Shown here in pieces: positions 48,550 through 57,490 of a stretch of DNA of 64,000 nt (positions are counted from its first letter, which is position 1; every line of letters starts with the position of its first letter). The stretch covers positions 806,001 through 870,000 of the forward strand of contig NZ_CP133266.1 in assembly GCF_030915485.1 (NCBI RefSeq), read 5' to 3'. The translations under genes were made by a program, and so were the position numbers. Origin of the DNA: Neobacillus sp. PS3-40 (GTDB lineage: Bacteria; Bacillota; Bacilli; Bacillales; Cytobacillaceae). The notes below the pieces were generated by a model that did not search any database, had not been told where the DNA came from, and saw nothing but the letters and a program-made list of their open reading frames with translations.

Positions 48550-48680
48550 CTGTTGATTTCCGCTCCAGGCGCTCCCTTTCCGCGGGCGTGCCGGGAGCTT
48601 CCTCAGCGCTGAAGCGCTTGCGGGATCTCCCCTGTCCCGTACTCCCGCAGGAGTGGAGCGCCTTCCACTCCAATCAACAG
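48550..48680. repeat. GC-rich palindromic repeat, left copy
   Basis: The repeat starts CTGTTGATTTCCGCTCCAGG and ends ACTCCAATCAACAG, so the ends are inverted copies. Most of the 131 bp matches the reverse complement of the repeat at 50139-50268. Base composition is much more GC-rich than the surroundings. Such elements are common in Bacillus genomes. Confidence 0.8.
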
Positions 48681-48741
48681 AGTGTCTTTCAATAAAGAAC
48701 TTACGTTCAACTAATAAATAATAAAAAAAGTGGTGAAATCA

Positions 48742-50129
48742 ATGTTTAAGCCAAAAGAGTCTAGTCAAAATGAATATGAATTTGTATCTATTGATGAATT
48801 AGTGCCTGATGATCATCTACTTCGTTTGATTGATAAATATATTGATTTTTCGTTTCTTCTAGAAAAAATCCGCCAATATTACAGCGATGATAATGGACGC
48901 CCAACTGATCCCCTTATTCTTTTTATAATGATGTTTATTGGTTATATTTATGGCATTCGTTCTGAACGCCAACTAGAGAGAGAAATTAGAACAAACGTTG
49001 CCTATCGCTGGTTTTTAGGTCTAAAATTCAAGGACTCTGTACCTCATCACTCAACGATTAGTTGAAATCGTCAACACCGTTTTAAGGATACTACTATTTT
49101 TCAGGAGATTTTTGATGAGATTGTACTTCTAGCAATAAATCATAAGATGGTTGGCGGACGTGTTTTATTTACGGACTCTACACATTTAAAGGCAAATGCA
49201 AATAAAAACAAGATTACGAGACAAGAAGTGGAAGTAGATACTCGAGAATATTTTGATGACTTAAACAAGTCGATTGAAGAAGATAGACTTAAACACGGAA
49301 AAAAGCCATTAAAAGAAAAGGACGAAGTAAAAGAAACTAAGGAAATTCGTGTAATTACTACTGACCCAGAATGTGGTTTTATGTCCCGTGAAAATAAACA
49401 AGAAATGTTCTGTTATCTTGACCACCGAACTACGGATATAAAGTTAAATATAATTACTGACGTTTATGTTACATCTGGCAATGTTCATGTTTCATGTTCA
49501 TGATTCTGTTCCCTATCTTAGTAGGTTGGACCGTCAGGTCCAACGATTTGGATTTAAGGTGGAAGCTGTAGCATTAGATTCAGGGTATCTTACAAATCCC
49601 ATTTGCAAAGGACTTTCTGATCGGAAAATTTTTGGAGTCATTGCCCATAGAAGATACCATCCTACTACTGGTTTATTTCCCAAATGGAAATTTACATACG
49701 ATAAAGATCGTGACCTGTACATATGCCCCAACAACAAAGAATTAACCTACAAAACTACAACCCTTGAGGGATATAGGGAATACAAATCTGATTCGAAGAA
49801 GTGTACGAACTGCCCATTTTTATCCCAATGTACACGCTCAAAAAATAAAGTGAAAGTTGTAACACGTCATGTTTGGGAGGAGCACAAAGAAAAGGTAAGT
49901 TTAAATCGCTTATCTAAATCTGGAAAAATACTTTATAAATTTGGAAAGGAAAAAATTGAGCGAAGCTTCGCAGACTCTGGAAGAGCTGCATGGGCTTCCG
50001 CTATTGCCGGTTACGGGGATTGAAGAATGCATCCGAGCAGACTCTCCTTACTGCCGCATGCCAAAATATAAAAAGATTGCAACACATTTAGCTAAATTGG
50101 AAAAAGTGTGTTGCAATACTTTAAGTTGA
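48742..50129 (+). pseudogene. IS transposase pseudogene, one nonsense codon and two frameshifts
   Basis: The gene starts at the ATG at 48742 (MFKPKESSQNEYEF). A TGA at 49063-49065 replaces the codon after TIS, where related transposases have Trp. The same frame continues with FTDSTHLKANANKNK. A 13-nt duplication near 49482-49500 (repeats of GTTCAT) shifts the frame, and a one-base insertion near 49980 shifts it again before the end at 50129. The DDE parts FTDS, ALDSGY and KIERSFADS are recognisable. The product is not functional. Confidence 0.85.
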
Positions 50130-50138
50130 TTTACCCCC

Positions 50139-50268
50139 TGTTGATTGGAGCGGAGGGCACTCGACTCCTGCGGGATATAGAGGTCACTGGAGACCCCGCA
50201 GGCGGTAACGCCGAGGAGGCTTCAGGACCTCCCCGCGGAAAGCGAGTGCCTGGAGCGGAAATCAACAG
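50139..50268. repeat. GC-rich palindromic repeat, right copy
   Basis: This copy starts CTGTTGATTGGAGCGG and ends GGAGCGGAAATCAACAG. It is in inverse orientation to the left copy, 10 nt after the pseudogene end. Confidence 0.8.
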
Positions 50269-50390
50269 GCCCATTTGCAGAGAGCTTTGATAAATTTGGT
50301 ATTCGGATTCTGAGAAAATAAAAATTGCCGAGAAAAATACCCCTTTCTCGACAATCTGGAGGCTGGGACAAAACCCACCTCTGAGATGAA

Positions 50391-50433
50391 AAAGCCGGTG
50401 GAATTTTACGATAAGTAAAATTTCACCGGCTTT
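50391..50433. repeat. 19-bp hairpin at the 5' side of transposase, copy 2
   Basis: Same inverted repeat as at 41387-41429, in opposite orientation. It lies 82 nt before the transposase start. Confidence 0.75.
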
Positions 50434-50514
50434 GATTATTTTCCAATAAAAATAAGGGCCACTTCTGATAAAATAAAGTTACCACACCAAATTTCATCCG
50501 AAAGAAGGGTCCTT

Positions 50515-52083
50515 ATGTTCAAAAATTATATCATGAATCAATTAGTTTTGCCTTTAGATTTAGAAGTAAAATTACAAAATAATGATATTGCCTACCATGT
50601 CCATCATTTAGTTGAAAGTATCCCTCATGAAGCGTTCGAACCATTTCTTCGAAATGAGGGTTGCCCAGCCTATCATCCACGCATGATGCTTAAAATTATC
50701 TTATGTGCCTACACACAATCTGTCTTTTCAGGGCGTAAAATTGAAGCCTTATTAAAAGATAGTATCCGTATGATGTGGCTGGCTCAAGGACATGAACCAA
50801 GCTACCGCACAATAAACCGATTCCGTGTTCAATCAGAAGTGAAAGATTTAATCCGCCAATGTTTCGTCCAATTCCGTTGCCAATTGATTGAAGAAAAACT
50901 TATCGATCAAGAAGCGGTTTTTATCGATGGCACAAAGATTGAAGCAAATGCGAATAAATTTACGTTTGTCTGGAAGAAATCGGTTGAGAAATATCATCAA
51001 AGTTTAATTGAAAAGTCAAATCAGCTATACAATGAACTACTTGAGAACGAAATCATACCTGAAATTAAATGTGAAAGCGATGAACAGTTATCATTGGAAG
51101 AGATCGCTCAATTGGTTAAAAAAGTGGACGATGTCGTAACCGAGTATGATAAACAAATTGAAGTATCGACAGACGTTCTAGAACGAAAAGCCTTAAGAAG
51201 TGAACGTAAATACCCGAAACAAGTGCGTAAACAGTTGATTGATTTTGTCTTACGAAAACAGAAATACCAACAAGACTTTGAAATATTTGGCACACGTAAT
51301 AGCTATTCTAAAACAGATCCGGATGCGACATTTATGCGAATGAAAGATGATTATATGCAAAACGGACAATTGAAGGCAGGTTACAATGTACAAATCGCAA
51401 CGGAAGGTCAATACGCGCTTGCCTATAGTTTATTTTCAAACCCAACAGATACACGTACGTTAATTCCATTTCTAGATGAGATCGAGCAGCATTATTTCGA
51501 GTTACCGAAACACATTGTCGCAGATGCAGGTTATGGTAGTGAACAAAACTATAATGATATCCTTTCGAACAGAAAACGAGAAGCACTTATTACGTATAAC
51601 ATGTATTTGAAAGAACAAAAGAAAAAGTATAAACAAAACACATTTAATCCCGACAATTGGCAGTATAATGAAGAAACAGATACATATACATGTCCCAATC
51701 AGAAACTTCTTAAATTTCAATATCATTCTATACGTAATGACCGTACAGACTTCCAACGGAAGTTCAAAATCTATGAGTGCGAAGACTGTTCAGGATGCCC
51801 GTTCCGTTCATCATGTACAAAAGCAAAAGAAGGAAACAATCGAAAACTAATGGTGAATGAAAAATGGGAACAGCAAAAAGAATATGTAAGAGAGAAGCTT
51901 TCAGAAGAGAAAACGAGTGCCATCTATCGAAAACGCAAAATCGATGTGGAACCAGTTTTTGGATTCTTGAAGGCTAATTTGCGTTTCTCTCGGTTTTCTG
52001 TACGAGGAAAATCGAAAGTAGAAAACGAAATGGGCCTCGCGTTAATGGCAGTGAATTTAAGAAAATTCACTGCCAACAACTAA
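50515..52083 (+). CDS. IS1182-family transposase, copy 2
   Basis: The 522-residue product is identical to that of copy 1, with FIDGTKIEANANK, ADAGYGSEQ and EPVFGFLKANL as the likely DDE parts. The start ATG follows GAAGAAGGGTCCTT. Its transcription runs towards the 3' end of prsW, which is on the other strand, with a 17-bp hairpin in between. Confidence 0.93.
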   Translation: MFKNYIMNQLVLPLDLEVKLQNNDIAYHVHHLVESIPHEAFEPFLRNEGCPAYHPRMMLKIILCAYTQSVFSGRKIEALLKDSIRMMWLAQGHEPSYRTINRFRVQSEVKDLIRQCFVQFRCQLIEEKLIDQEAVFIDGTKIEANANKFTFVWKKSVEKYHQSLIEKSNQLYNELLENEIIPEIKCESDEQLSLEEIAQLVKKVDDVVTEYDKQIEVSTDVLERKALRSERKYPKQVRKQLIDFVLRKQKYQQDFEIFGTRNSYSKTDPDATFMRMKDDYMQNGQLKAGYNVQIATEGQYALAYSLFSNPTDTRTLIPFLDEIEQHYFELPKHIVADAGYGSEQNYNDILSNRKREALITYNMYLKEQKKKYKQNTFNPDNWQYNEETDTYTCPNQKLLKFQYHSIRNDRTDFQRKFKIYECEDCSGCPFRSSCTKAKEGNNRKLMVNEKWEQQKEYVREKLSEEKTSAIYRKRKIDVEPVFGFLKANLRFSRFSVRGKSKVENEMGLALMAVNLRKFTANN

Positions 52084-52113
52084 GGTAATAGAAGAATTAA
52101 CACCCCAAAATAG

Positions 52114-52151
52114 AGAAAGGTGAATTTGAGTAAGCTCAAATTCACCTTTCT
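52114..52151. repeat. 17-bp hairpin at the 3' side of transposase, copy 2
   Basis: Same perfect inverted repeat as at 39669-39706. It lies 31 nt after the transposase stop and 17 nt beyond the prsW stop in the prsW reading direction. Confidence 0.8.
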
Positions 52152-52167
52152 TACTATTTGAAGCTAG

Positions 52168-52857
52168 TTATGTCCCAGCCTCTTTTTGAACAGGATATTG
52201 TTTTTTAAAGTGATTGGCACTTAATACTTTCGCCATTTTCACCTTTTTTAATCCTAGCCACCAGAGAAAAATCATAAACGGAAAAATAACAAAAATCCAG
52301 TGTTCTTGAGAAATCAAAATATAATCATAGAATCCGTGTAAACCGAAAGGTACTATTAGTGATAAAACTATCCATTTATATTTTGAATTTGCGGTAAACT
52401 TTGCCTTACCAATATAAAAACCCATTATTACTCCAAAAAGGGCATGGCTTGACACTGGGAGAAGTGCACGGGAAAGTGCATGTTCAACCCCATTTCCTAC
52501 CAAATAGAATATATTTTCAAGCGTCGCAAATCCGAGCGAAACAGAAGCACCATATACAATTCCATCAAAGGGTTCATCGAAGGCAACATGCTGGTAAACA
52601 GCATAGAAAAGGATAAACCACTTAAAGAATTCCTCTAGCATGCTTGAGGATATAAATGCATCAGTCCAATTAGAATGAATTACACCCTCAACACCGAGAA
52701 CATGTTGGATAAACATGATTGGAAATACAAGAAGTGCTCCATATATAAATGTTCTAAGAACAACAGAGATCGGCTCGGCATCATATTCGTCTTTTAAATA
52801 AAAATAACTGAGTAAAGCTAAACCTGGAGCAATTCCAGCCGATAATATTCCCAACAT
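52168..52857 (-). CDS. prsW: Intramembrane protease PrsW, C-terminal end altered by IS
   Basis: PrsW makes the first cut of anti-sigma factor RsiW in B. subtilis and so activates SigW under envelope stress. The 229-residue protein starts at the ATG at 52857-52855 ([16 protein letters not shown]) after AAAGAGGA. It has about seven hydrophobic segments. The family motifs EEFFKWF (residues near 75) and [13 protein letters not shown] with its histidine are present, as is the later HGFYDY. The last residues EAGT and the stop come from the end of IS copy 2 (up to 52182), so the native tail is lost. Confidence 0.9.
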   Translation of the reverse strand: MLGILSAGIAPGLALLSYFYLKDEYDAEPISVVLRTFIYGALLVFPIMFIQHVLGVEGVIHSNWTDAFISSSMLEEFFKWFILFYAVYQHVAFDEPFDGIVYGASVSLGFATLENIFYLVGNGVEHALSRALLPVSSHALFGVIMGFYIGKAKFTANSKYKWIVLSLIVPFGLHGFYDYILISQEHWIFVIFPFMIFLWWLGLKKVKMAKVLSANHFKKQYPVQKEAGT

Positions 52858-53050
52858 GCATGATCCTCTTTCCATTCATTTTCTTTAGTTTAACATGTTA
52901 TGTTTCTAAAGAATATATGGATAGCGCAAGCTTCCTAAAAAGGAACGTTAACTTTAATCCAATGATTTGACCTTTGCATCCAGCCGGTCAAAGCTCTACG
53001 CTAAACAATTCCTTTTGTCCAATAAGAGTTAAATTCTACTAAAATAATGC

Positions 53051-54007
53051 TTAGAAATTTATATCCATCAATCCACTTGCGAGAGCAACTGCTAATTTAA
53101 TTCTTGCCTTTTTCGAATCATTGTCACTGCCAAGAATAACACCTTTGTTATAAAGGTCATAGGCACTACCTTTATAATCATATGTTGTATAGACAGCGCC
53201 TTCTTCAGCACTTGTTGTTATGACTATTTTTATTCCATCGGCAATTGCCTTTTCAATTTCAATCATCATTTCCGGTGCTACTTGCCCACGACCAACCCCT
53301 TCAAGGACAATACCTTGAACGGAACTATCTCTCGCTGCTTTAATAAACTTTCCATCTGCTCCAATATAGCATTTAATAATTTCAACTTGAGGAATCGGAG
53401 ATTTAACGTTAAAGTACTCTCGTTTAACTGGCTTCTGGAAAACATGTACTTCATCATTATCAATAATTCCGAGATACCCAAAACCAAATGAGTTAAATCC
53501 CTGAATATTAGAAGCATGCTCTTTCTTTACATACCGTGCTGCAAAAATTCTTTCATTAAAAATAACTACTGTCCCAACTCCTCTTAAGTCATCCGAATAG
53601 GCAGAAAAAATAGCATGCCTTAAATTAATATATACATCACTTCCTAAATCCTCTGGTGAGCGCTGCGAGCCTGTAACAATAACAGGCCTATCATCCTTAA
53701 TTGTTAAGTCTAGGAAATATGCAGTTTCCTCCATAGTATCCGTACCGTGTGTCACTACCACCCCTGATACATCTGGGTCATCAAAATACATTTCAATTTT
53801 ATCTTTTAACACAACTAAATCGTCAAAAGTAATATGGATACTTGCTTTTTGAAATACAGATTCAACAATTACTTCAATTTGCTCAGGTAAGTTACACATG
53901 GCAGCTAGTTCTTCCCCTGTTATGGCGCCTGAAGCTAATTTACCAGATTCTTTATTTGGCCTACTTGCAATGGTGCCACCTGTTGTCAATAATACAACCT
54001 TTTTCAT
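53051..54007 (-). CDS. ansA: L-asparaginase
   Basis: The 318-residue protein is a bacterial type asparaginase. The nucleophile threonine is in LLTTGGTIASRP (about residues 6-17) and the second catalytic set is in VVVTHGTDTMEETAYFLD. No signal peptide is seen, so it is cytoplasmic. GAGGTGAGAT-like sequence (TAGGTGAGATAA) precedes the ATG. It follows ypdA by 28 nt. Whether it is the ansA orthologue or a paralogue cannot be decided without comparison. Confidence 0.93.
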   Translation of the reverse strand: MKKVVLLTTGGTIASRPNKESGKLASGAITGEELAAMCNLPEQIEVIVESVFQKASIHITFDDLVVLKDKIEMYFDDPDVSGVVVTHGTDTMEETAYFLDLTIKDDRPVIVTGSQRSPEDLGSDVYINLRHAIFSAYSDDLRGVGTVVIFNERIFAARYVKKEHASNIQGFNSFGFGYLGIIDNDEVHVFQKPVKREYFNVKSPIPQVEIIKCYIGADGKFIKAARDSSVQGIVLEGVGRGQVAPEMMIEIEKAIADGIKIVITTSAEEGAVYTTYDYKGSAYDLYNKGVILGSDNDSKKARIKLAVALASGLMDINF

Positions 54008-54035
54008 TTATCTCACCTATCCATCATTTATAATG

Positions 54036-55037
54036 TTATGACTTGTCTTGCCAATTTATATTATAAAACTTATTTTCCAGCTTTTTTTTAACATCATTAG
54101 CTATTTTCTCACCATGAAATCTTCCATTTTCAATAAAAATCTCATTTGCATTATTCCCAGCTGCGATTACCCCAGCAATGTAAATCCCCTTCACATTCGT
54201 TTCCATCGTATCAGGGTCAAATTGAGGTCTACCTGACTCCTCTTCTATTTTGATTCCCATTGTTTTTAAAAATTGATGTTCGGGATGGTAGCCCGTCATT
54301 GCAAAAACAAAGGAATTTTGGAGTTCAATTTGTTCCCCATTCTTTTCATAAATAACCTGGTTTTCCACTATTTCTTTAACGGTTGATTCGAATTCCATTT
54401 TAATTGTTCCATTCTTCACTAATGCAGTAAATTCAGGCAATATCCACGGTTTGATGCTCGAAGAATATTCACTGCCTCGATATAGAACCGTTACTCTAGC
54501 TCCAGCTTTCTCCAATTCAATTGCAGCGTCAATACTGGAATTTTTTCCACCAATAACACACACGTCTTTATCAAAAAAAGGGTGAGCCTCTTTGAAATAA
54601 TGGAAAACCTTTGGTAAATCTTCTCCTGGTACATTCATATAGTTTGGATGATCATAATAACCCGTTGCAACCACAACAAATGGTGCTATATAAACTTTTT
54701 TATCCGTTATAATTCGAAAAGTTTTATCTTCCATATTAATCTTAATTACTTTTTCAAAAGCATTTATTCGTAACTTTTTTCGCTTTGCCACTTCTCGATA
54801 GTAGACTAATGCTTGATTTCGCTTCGGTTTATAGTTTTCCGTAACAAATGGTATTTCACCAATCTCTAATTTTTCACTTGTGCTAAAAAATGTTTGATGT
54901 GTTGGATAATGATAAATAGCATTTACAATATTGCCCTTTTCGATAATGAGAGGATTTTTCCCAATTTCTTGGAGCGCTATTGCAGCAGCTAATCCACAAG
55001 GACCTGCCCCAACTATTATTACATCTTCCTTTTGCAA
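54036..55037 (-). CDS. ypdA: YpdA/Bdr, putative bacillithiol disulfide reductase
   Basis: The 333-residue flavoprotein has an FAD-binding GxGxxG (IIVGAGPCGLAAA, about residues 7-19) and a second dinucleotide motif CVIGGKNSSIDAA. It has no CxxC redox motif, as known for YpdA. YpdA reduces bacillithiol disulfide with NADPH in staphylococci and bacilli. The TTG at 55037-55035 is chosen because GGAG lies 8 nt upstream. Together with bshA and bshB1 of this window it serves the bacillithiol system. Confidence 0.9.
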   Translation of the reverse strand: MQKEDVIIVGAGPCGLAAAIALQEIGKNPLIIEKGNIVNAIYHYPTHQTFFSTSEKLEIGEIPFVTENYKPKRNQALVYYREVAKRKKLRINAFEKVIKINMEDKTFRIITDKKVYIAPFVVVATGYYDHPNYMNVPGEDLPKVFHYFKEAHPFFDKDVCVIGGKNSSIDAAIELEKAGARVTVLYRGSEYSSSIKPWILPEFTALVKNGTIKMEFESTVKEIVENQVIYEKNGEQIELQNSFVFAMTGYHPEHQFLKTMGIKIEEESGRPQFDPDTMETNVKGIYIAGVIAAGNNANEIFIENGRFHGEKIANDVKKKLENKFYNINWQDKS

Positions 55038-55083
55038 AATTGACACTCCTAACAAAACAACATAATTATAATCTATATAAAAA

Positions 55084-55113
55084 AATCTCCTACCATTTCA
55101 ATGATAGGAGATT
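55084..55113 (-). terminator. gudB terminator
   Basis: A near-perfect stem (AATCTCCTATC with GGTAGGAGATT, one G-T pair) is followed by TTTTTTT on the minus strand. It lies 47 nt after the gudB stop. Confidence 0.8.
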
Positions 55114-55159
55114 CTCCACCGTATTTCAATATTTTAGAGTTTTGGTGCAATGACTACAA

Positions 55160-56437
55160 TTAAATCCAGCCTCTAAAGCGGCTTGCCTCAGCCATTTTTC
55201 TTACTCCAACCATATAGGCTGCTAGTCTCATATCTACCCGGCGCGACTGTGCAGTGTCATAGATACTGTTGAATGATCTAACCATTAACTTTTCAAGTTT
55301 TTCTTCCACTTCTTCTTCTGACCAATAGTATCCCTGGTTGTTTTGAACCCATTCGAAATATGATACTATAACTCCACCAGAAGACGCCATGACATCAGGA
55401 ACAAGTAGAATTCCACGGTCAGTTAAAATTTGAGTAGCTTCTAAAGTAGTTGGTCCATTGGCAGCCTCTACAACAATACTTGCACGGATATTATGTGCAT
55501 TTTCTTCTGTAATTTGATTTTCAATTGCGGCTGGAACAAGGATATCACAATCCAATTCCAAAAGTTCTTTATTCGTAATCGTATTATTAAATAATTTCGT
55601 TACGGTTCCAAAACTATCTCTTCTATCAAGAAGGTAATCAATATCTAGACCTTCTGGATCATAAAGGCCACCATAAGCGTCAGAAATCCCAACTACCTTT
55701 GCACCAGCTTCGTGCATGAATTTTGATAAATAACTACCTGCATTACCGAAACCTTGAATTACAACTCTTGCACCTTTAATATCAATTCCTTTTTTTGCAG
55801 CAGCTTCACGAATACATATTGTTACACCCTTAGCTGTAGCAGAATCTCGTCCATGTGAGCCTCCTAGAACAAGTGGCTTACCTGTTATAAATCCTGGGGA
55901 ATTAAATTCATCAATTCTACTATACTCATCCATCATCCATGCCATTATCTGAGAGTTTGTAAATACATCCGGCGCTGGAATATCCTTTGTAGGACCAACT
56001 ATTTGACTAATTGCACGTACATAGCCACGACTTAATCTTTCAAGTTCACGGAATGACATGTCACGAGGGTCACATACAATTCCACCTTTTCCGCCTCCGT
56101 ATGGAAGATCCGCTATACCACATTTCAAACTCATCCAAATAGAAAGGGCTTTCACTTCTGTTTCTGTAACATCCGGATGAAAACGAATTCCACCTTTTGT
56201 TGGCCCAACAGCATCATTATGCTGGGCACGATAACCCGTGAAAATTTTTATTGATCCGTCATCCATTCTAATAGGGATCTTAACTGTTAGTAAACGTAGT
56301 GGCTCTTTTAAGAGCTCATAAACTTCTTCTGGATAACCAAGCTTTTGCAAAGCTTTATGGATTACAGTCTGTGTTGATTTTAACACATCATGTTGTTCCT
56401 CGTTATTTTTTTTATCGTTTCCATTCTCGGCTACCAT
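55160..56437 (-). CDS. gudB: NAD-specific glutamate dehydrogenase
   Basis: GudB deaminates glutamate to 2-oxoglutarate. The 425-residue protein has the catalytic lysine in GGGKGGI (GIADLPYGGGKGGIVCDP) and the NAD loop VIQGFGNAGSYLSKF. In laboratory B. subtilis 168 gudB is inactive because of a 9-bp duplication after ETEVKA; here the segment TETEVKALSIWMS has no duplication, so the gene is expected to be active. GGAGG precedes the ATG. Confidence 0.94.
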   Translation of the reverse strand: MVAENGNDKKNNEEQHDVLKSTQTVIHKALQKLGYPEEVYELLKEPLRLLTVKIPIRMDDGSIKIFTGYRAQHNDAVGPTKGGIRFHPDVTETEVKALSIWMSLKCGIADLPYGGGKGGIVCDPRDMSFRELERLSRGYVRAISQIVGPTKDIPAPDVFTNSQIMAWMMDEYSRIDEFNSPGFITGKPLVLGGSHGRDSATAKGVTICIREAAAKKGIDIKGARVVIQGFGNAGSYLSKFMHEAGAKVVGISDAYGGLYDPEGLDIDYLLDRRDSFGTVTKLFNNTITNKELLELDCDILVPAAIENQITEENAHNIRASIVVEAANGPTTLEATQILTDRGILLVPDVMASSGGVIVSYFEWVQNNQGYYWSEEEVEEKLEKLMVRSFNSIYDTAQSRRVDMRLAAYMVGVRKMAEASRFRGWI

Positions 56438-56665
56438 TTGTAAACCTCCTAAAGAATAACTCTTACGAATGTCGTCGCTTTCATGACATAGTATACACTT
56501 TTAGTTAATTTATGCAAGATGAAAAATGCATTTTTCATTAAAATACAGCAATAAATGTAACCGCTGTCATTTTTAAATTTATTAATTATTTTTTAAGAAA
56601 TTGAAGCTACACTAACCTTAATTTATGTAAAGGCATAAGTGACTAACACTGTTGATTTAAACACA

Positions 56666-56683
56666 AAGAGGCGGTGGCCCCTT
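56666..56683 (-). terminator. ypbH terminator
   Basis: A 7-bp stem (AAGGGGC/GCCTCTT, one G-T pair) with loop CACC is followed by TGTGTTT on the minus strand. It lies 26 nt after the ypbH stop. Confidence 0.55.
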
Positions 56684-56708
56684 CCTTTTCTAGGGAAAAA
56701 GTAACTCC

Positions 56709-57290
56709 CTACTTAAAGAAATGCTGAATGGTTTCCACCGCGTTGTTTTCAATTATCTTTTTTCCATATTCCGCCAGAACATATGGACTTAAAATTGATG
56801 CGTTGCCATATTCTGAGAGAATGGATGCTGTTCTTTCAAGATGTATTGGATTCAAATGACTCATAAGTAGGTAATATCGGTTATTCATTGAATATAAATT
56901 TCCACCACTAATGTCCATGGACATTAATCTTTTTGAGAGACCAATCACATCTTCAAAACTTTCAAATTCATATAGCAAGCTATCGCTGCCTTCAACCCTT
57001 ACTTGCATTTCAATAAAACCGTCGTACAACATTTCTTCCTCGTCTTCAGCATCCTCTACTGTTATAATCATTATCATTCCCTGAGCCTGCAAGGAAAAAA
57101 CCTCAACAGCAACAGAACCTTGAATTTCAACATTAAATTCCTCACTAGCCTCTTCTAACATGTCATGAAAAAGCTGATCCCATTTAATTGAATCTTTCCA
57201 TATATCCTCTTTTGAGAGCCCCCTGTCAAAAAGGTCATCAGAAGTTAAAAAAATTTTTATTTTATTGGCTGTTAAGCGTTCTAAGCGCAT
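56709..57290 (-). CDS. ypbH: MecA family adaptor protein YpbH
   Basis: This is the MecA paralogue (MecB/YpbH), an adaptor for the ClpC protease. The 193-residue protein starts with MRLERLTANKIKIFLTSDDL, the conserved MecA start, and has the negatively charged linker EDAEDEEE in the middle and the C-terminal domain (ILSPYVLAEYGKKII). The ATG at 57290-57288 follows GGGGG. It lies between gudB and ypbG, as in B. subtilis. Confidence 0.9.
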   Translation of the reverse strand: MRLERLTANKIKIFLTSDDLFDRGLSKEDIWKDSIKWDQLFHDMLEEASEEFNVEIQGSVAVEVFSLQAQGMIMIITVEDAEDEEEMLYDGFIEMQVRVEGSDSLLYEFESFEDVIGLSKRLMSMDISGGNLYSMNNRYYLLMSHLNPIHLERTASILSEYGNASILSPYVLAEYGKKIIENNAVETIQHFFK

Positions 57291-57490
57291 GCTTTTGCCC
57301 CCTGCCATCACATAACTCATATTTTAGTTTATGTCACGGCTGTTTGTTGGTGAATTGTCTACTCACCAATCCGACTAACTATGTTTTCTAAAACGCCATA
57401 TTCACAATAGTGCATTTTAATGCAAATCAGTCTCTACACGACATTGCAAACACCCTTTTAATGTAGATGAACGTAATACTGAAATAGAAA

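Larger units (their letters stand above)
48444..50356 (+). mobile_element. Decayed IS1182-like element
   Basis: The element of about 1.9 kb has short imperfect inverted ends (GGCTGTCGAAAAA at left, GATTGTCGAGAAA when read from the right). It contains two about 130-bp GC-rich palindromic repeats in inverse orientation and a transposase pseudogene between them. Its right end directly adjoins IS copy 2. The exact borders are inferred from the inverted ends. Confidence 0.65.
50359..52182 (+). mobile_element. IS1182-family insertion sequence, copy 2
   Basis: The element has the same 1824 bp length, the same ends (GAGGCTGGGACA and TGTCCCAGCCTC) and an identical transposase as copy 1, but lies in opposite orientation. 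Its left end adjoins the decayed IS and its right end lies inside the prsW reading frame. No direct repeat is visible at the flanks (AATCTG left, TTTTTG right). Recombination or a deletion between elements could explain this. Confidence 0.9.

Noticed and set aside
49066-50129. Separate small genes in the decayed IS
   Set aside because: The open frames are continuous parts of one transposase broken by a stop and two frameshifts.
48550-50268. CRISPR-like array because of two GC-rich repeats
   Set aside because: The repeats are about 130 bp, only two in number, in inverse orientation, and flank a transposase pseudogene.
41461-50359. Composite transposon carrying cargo genes
   Set aside because: The genes between the IS copies are the normal core genes in the normal order, so no foreign cargo is present.
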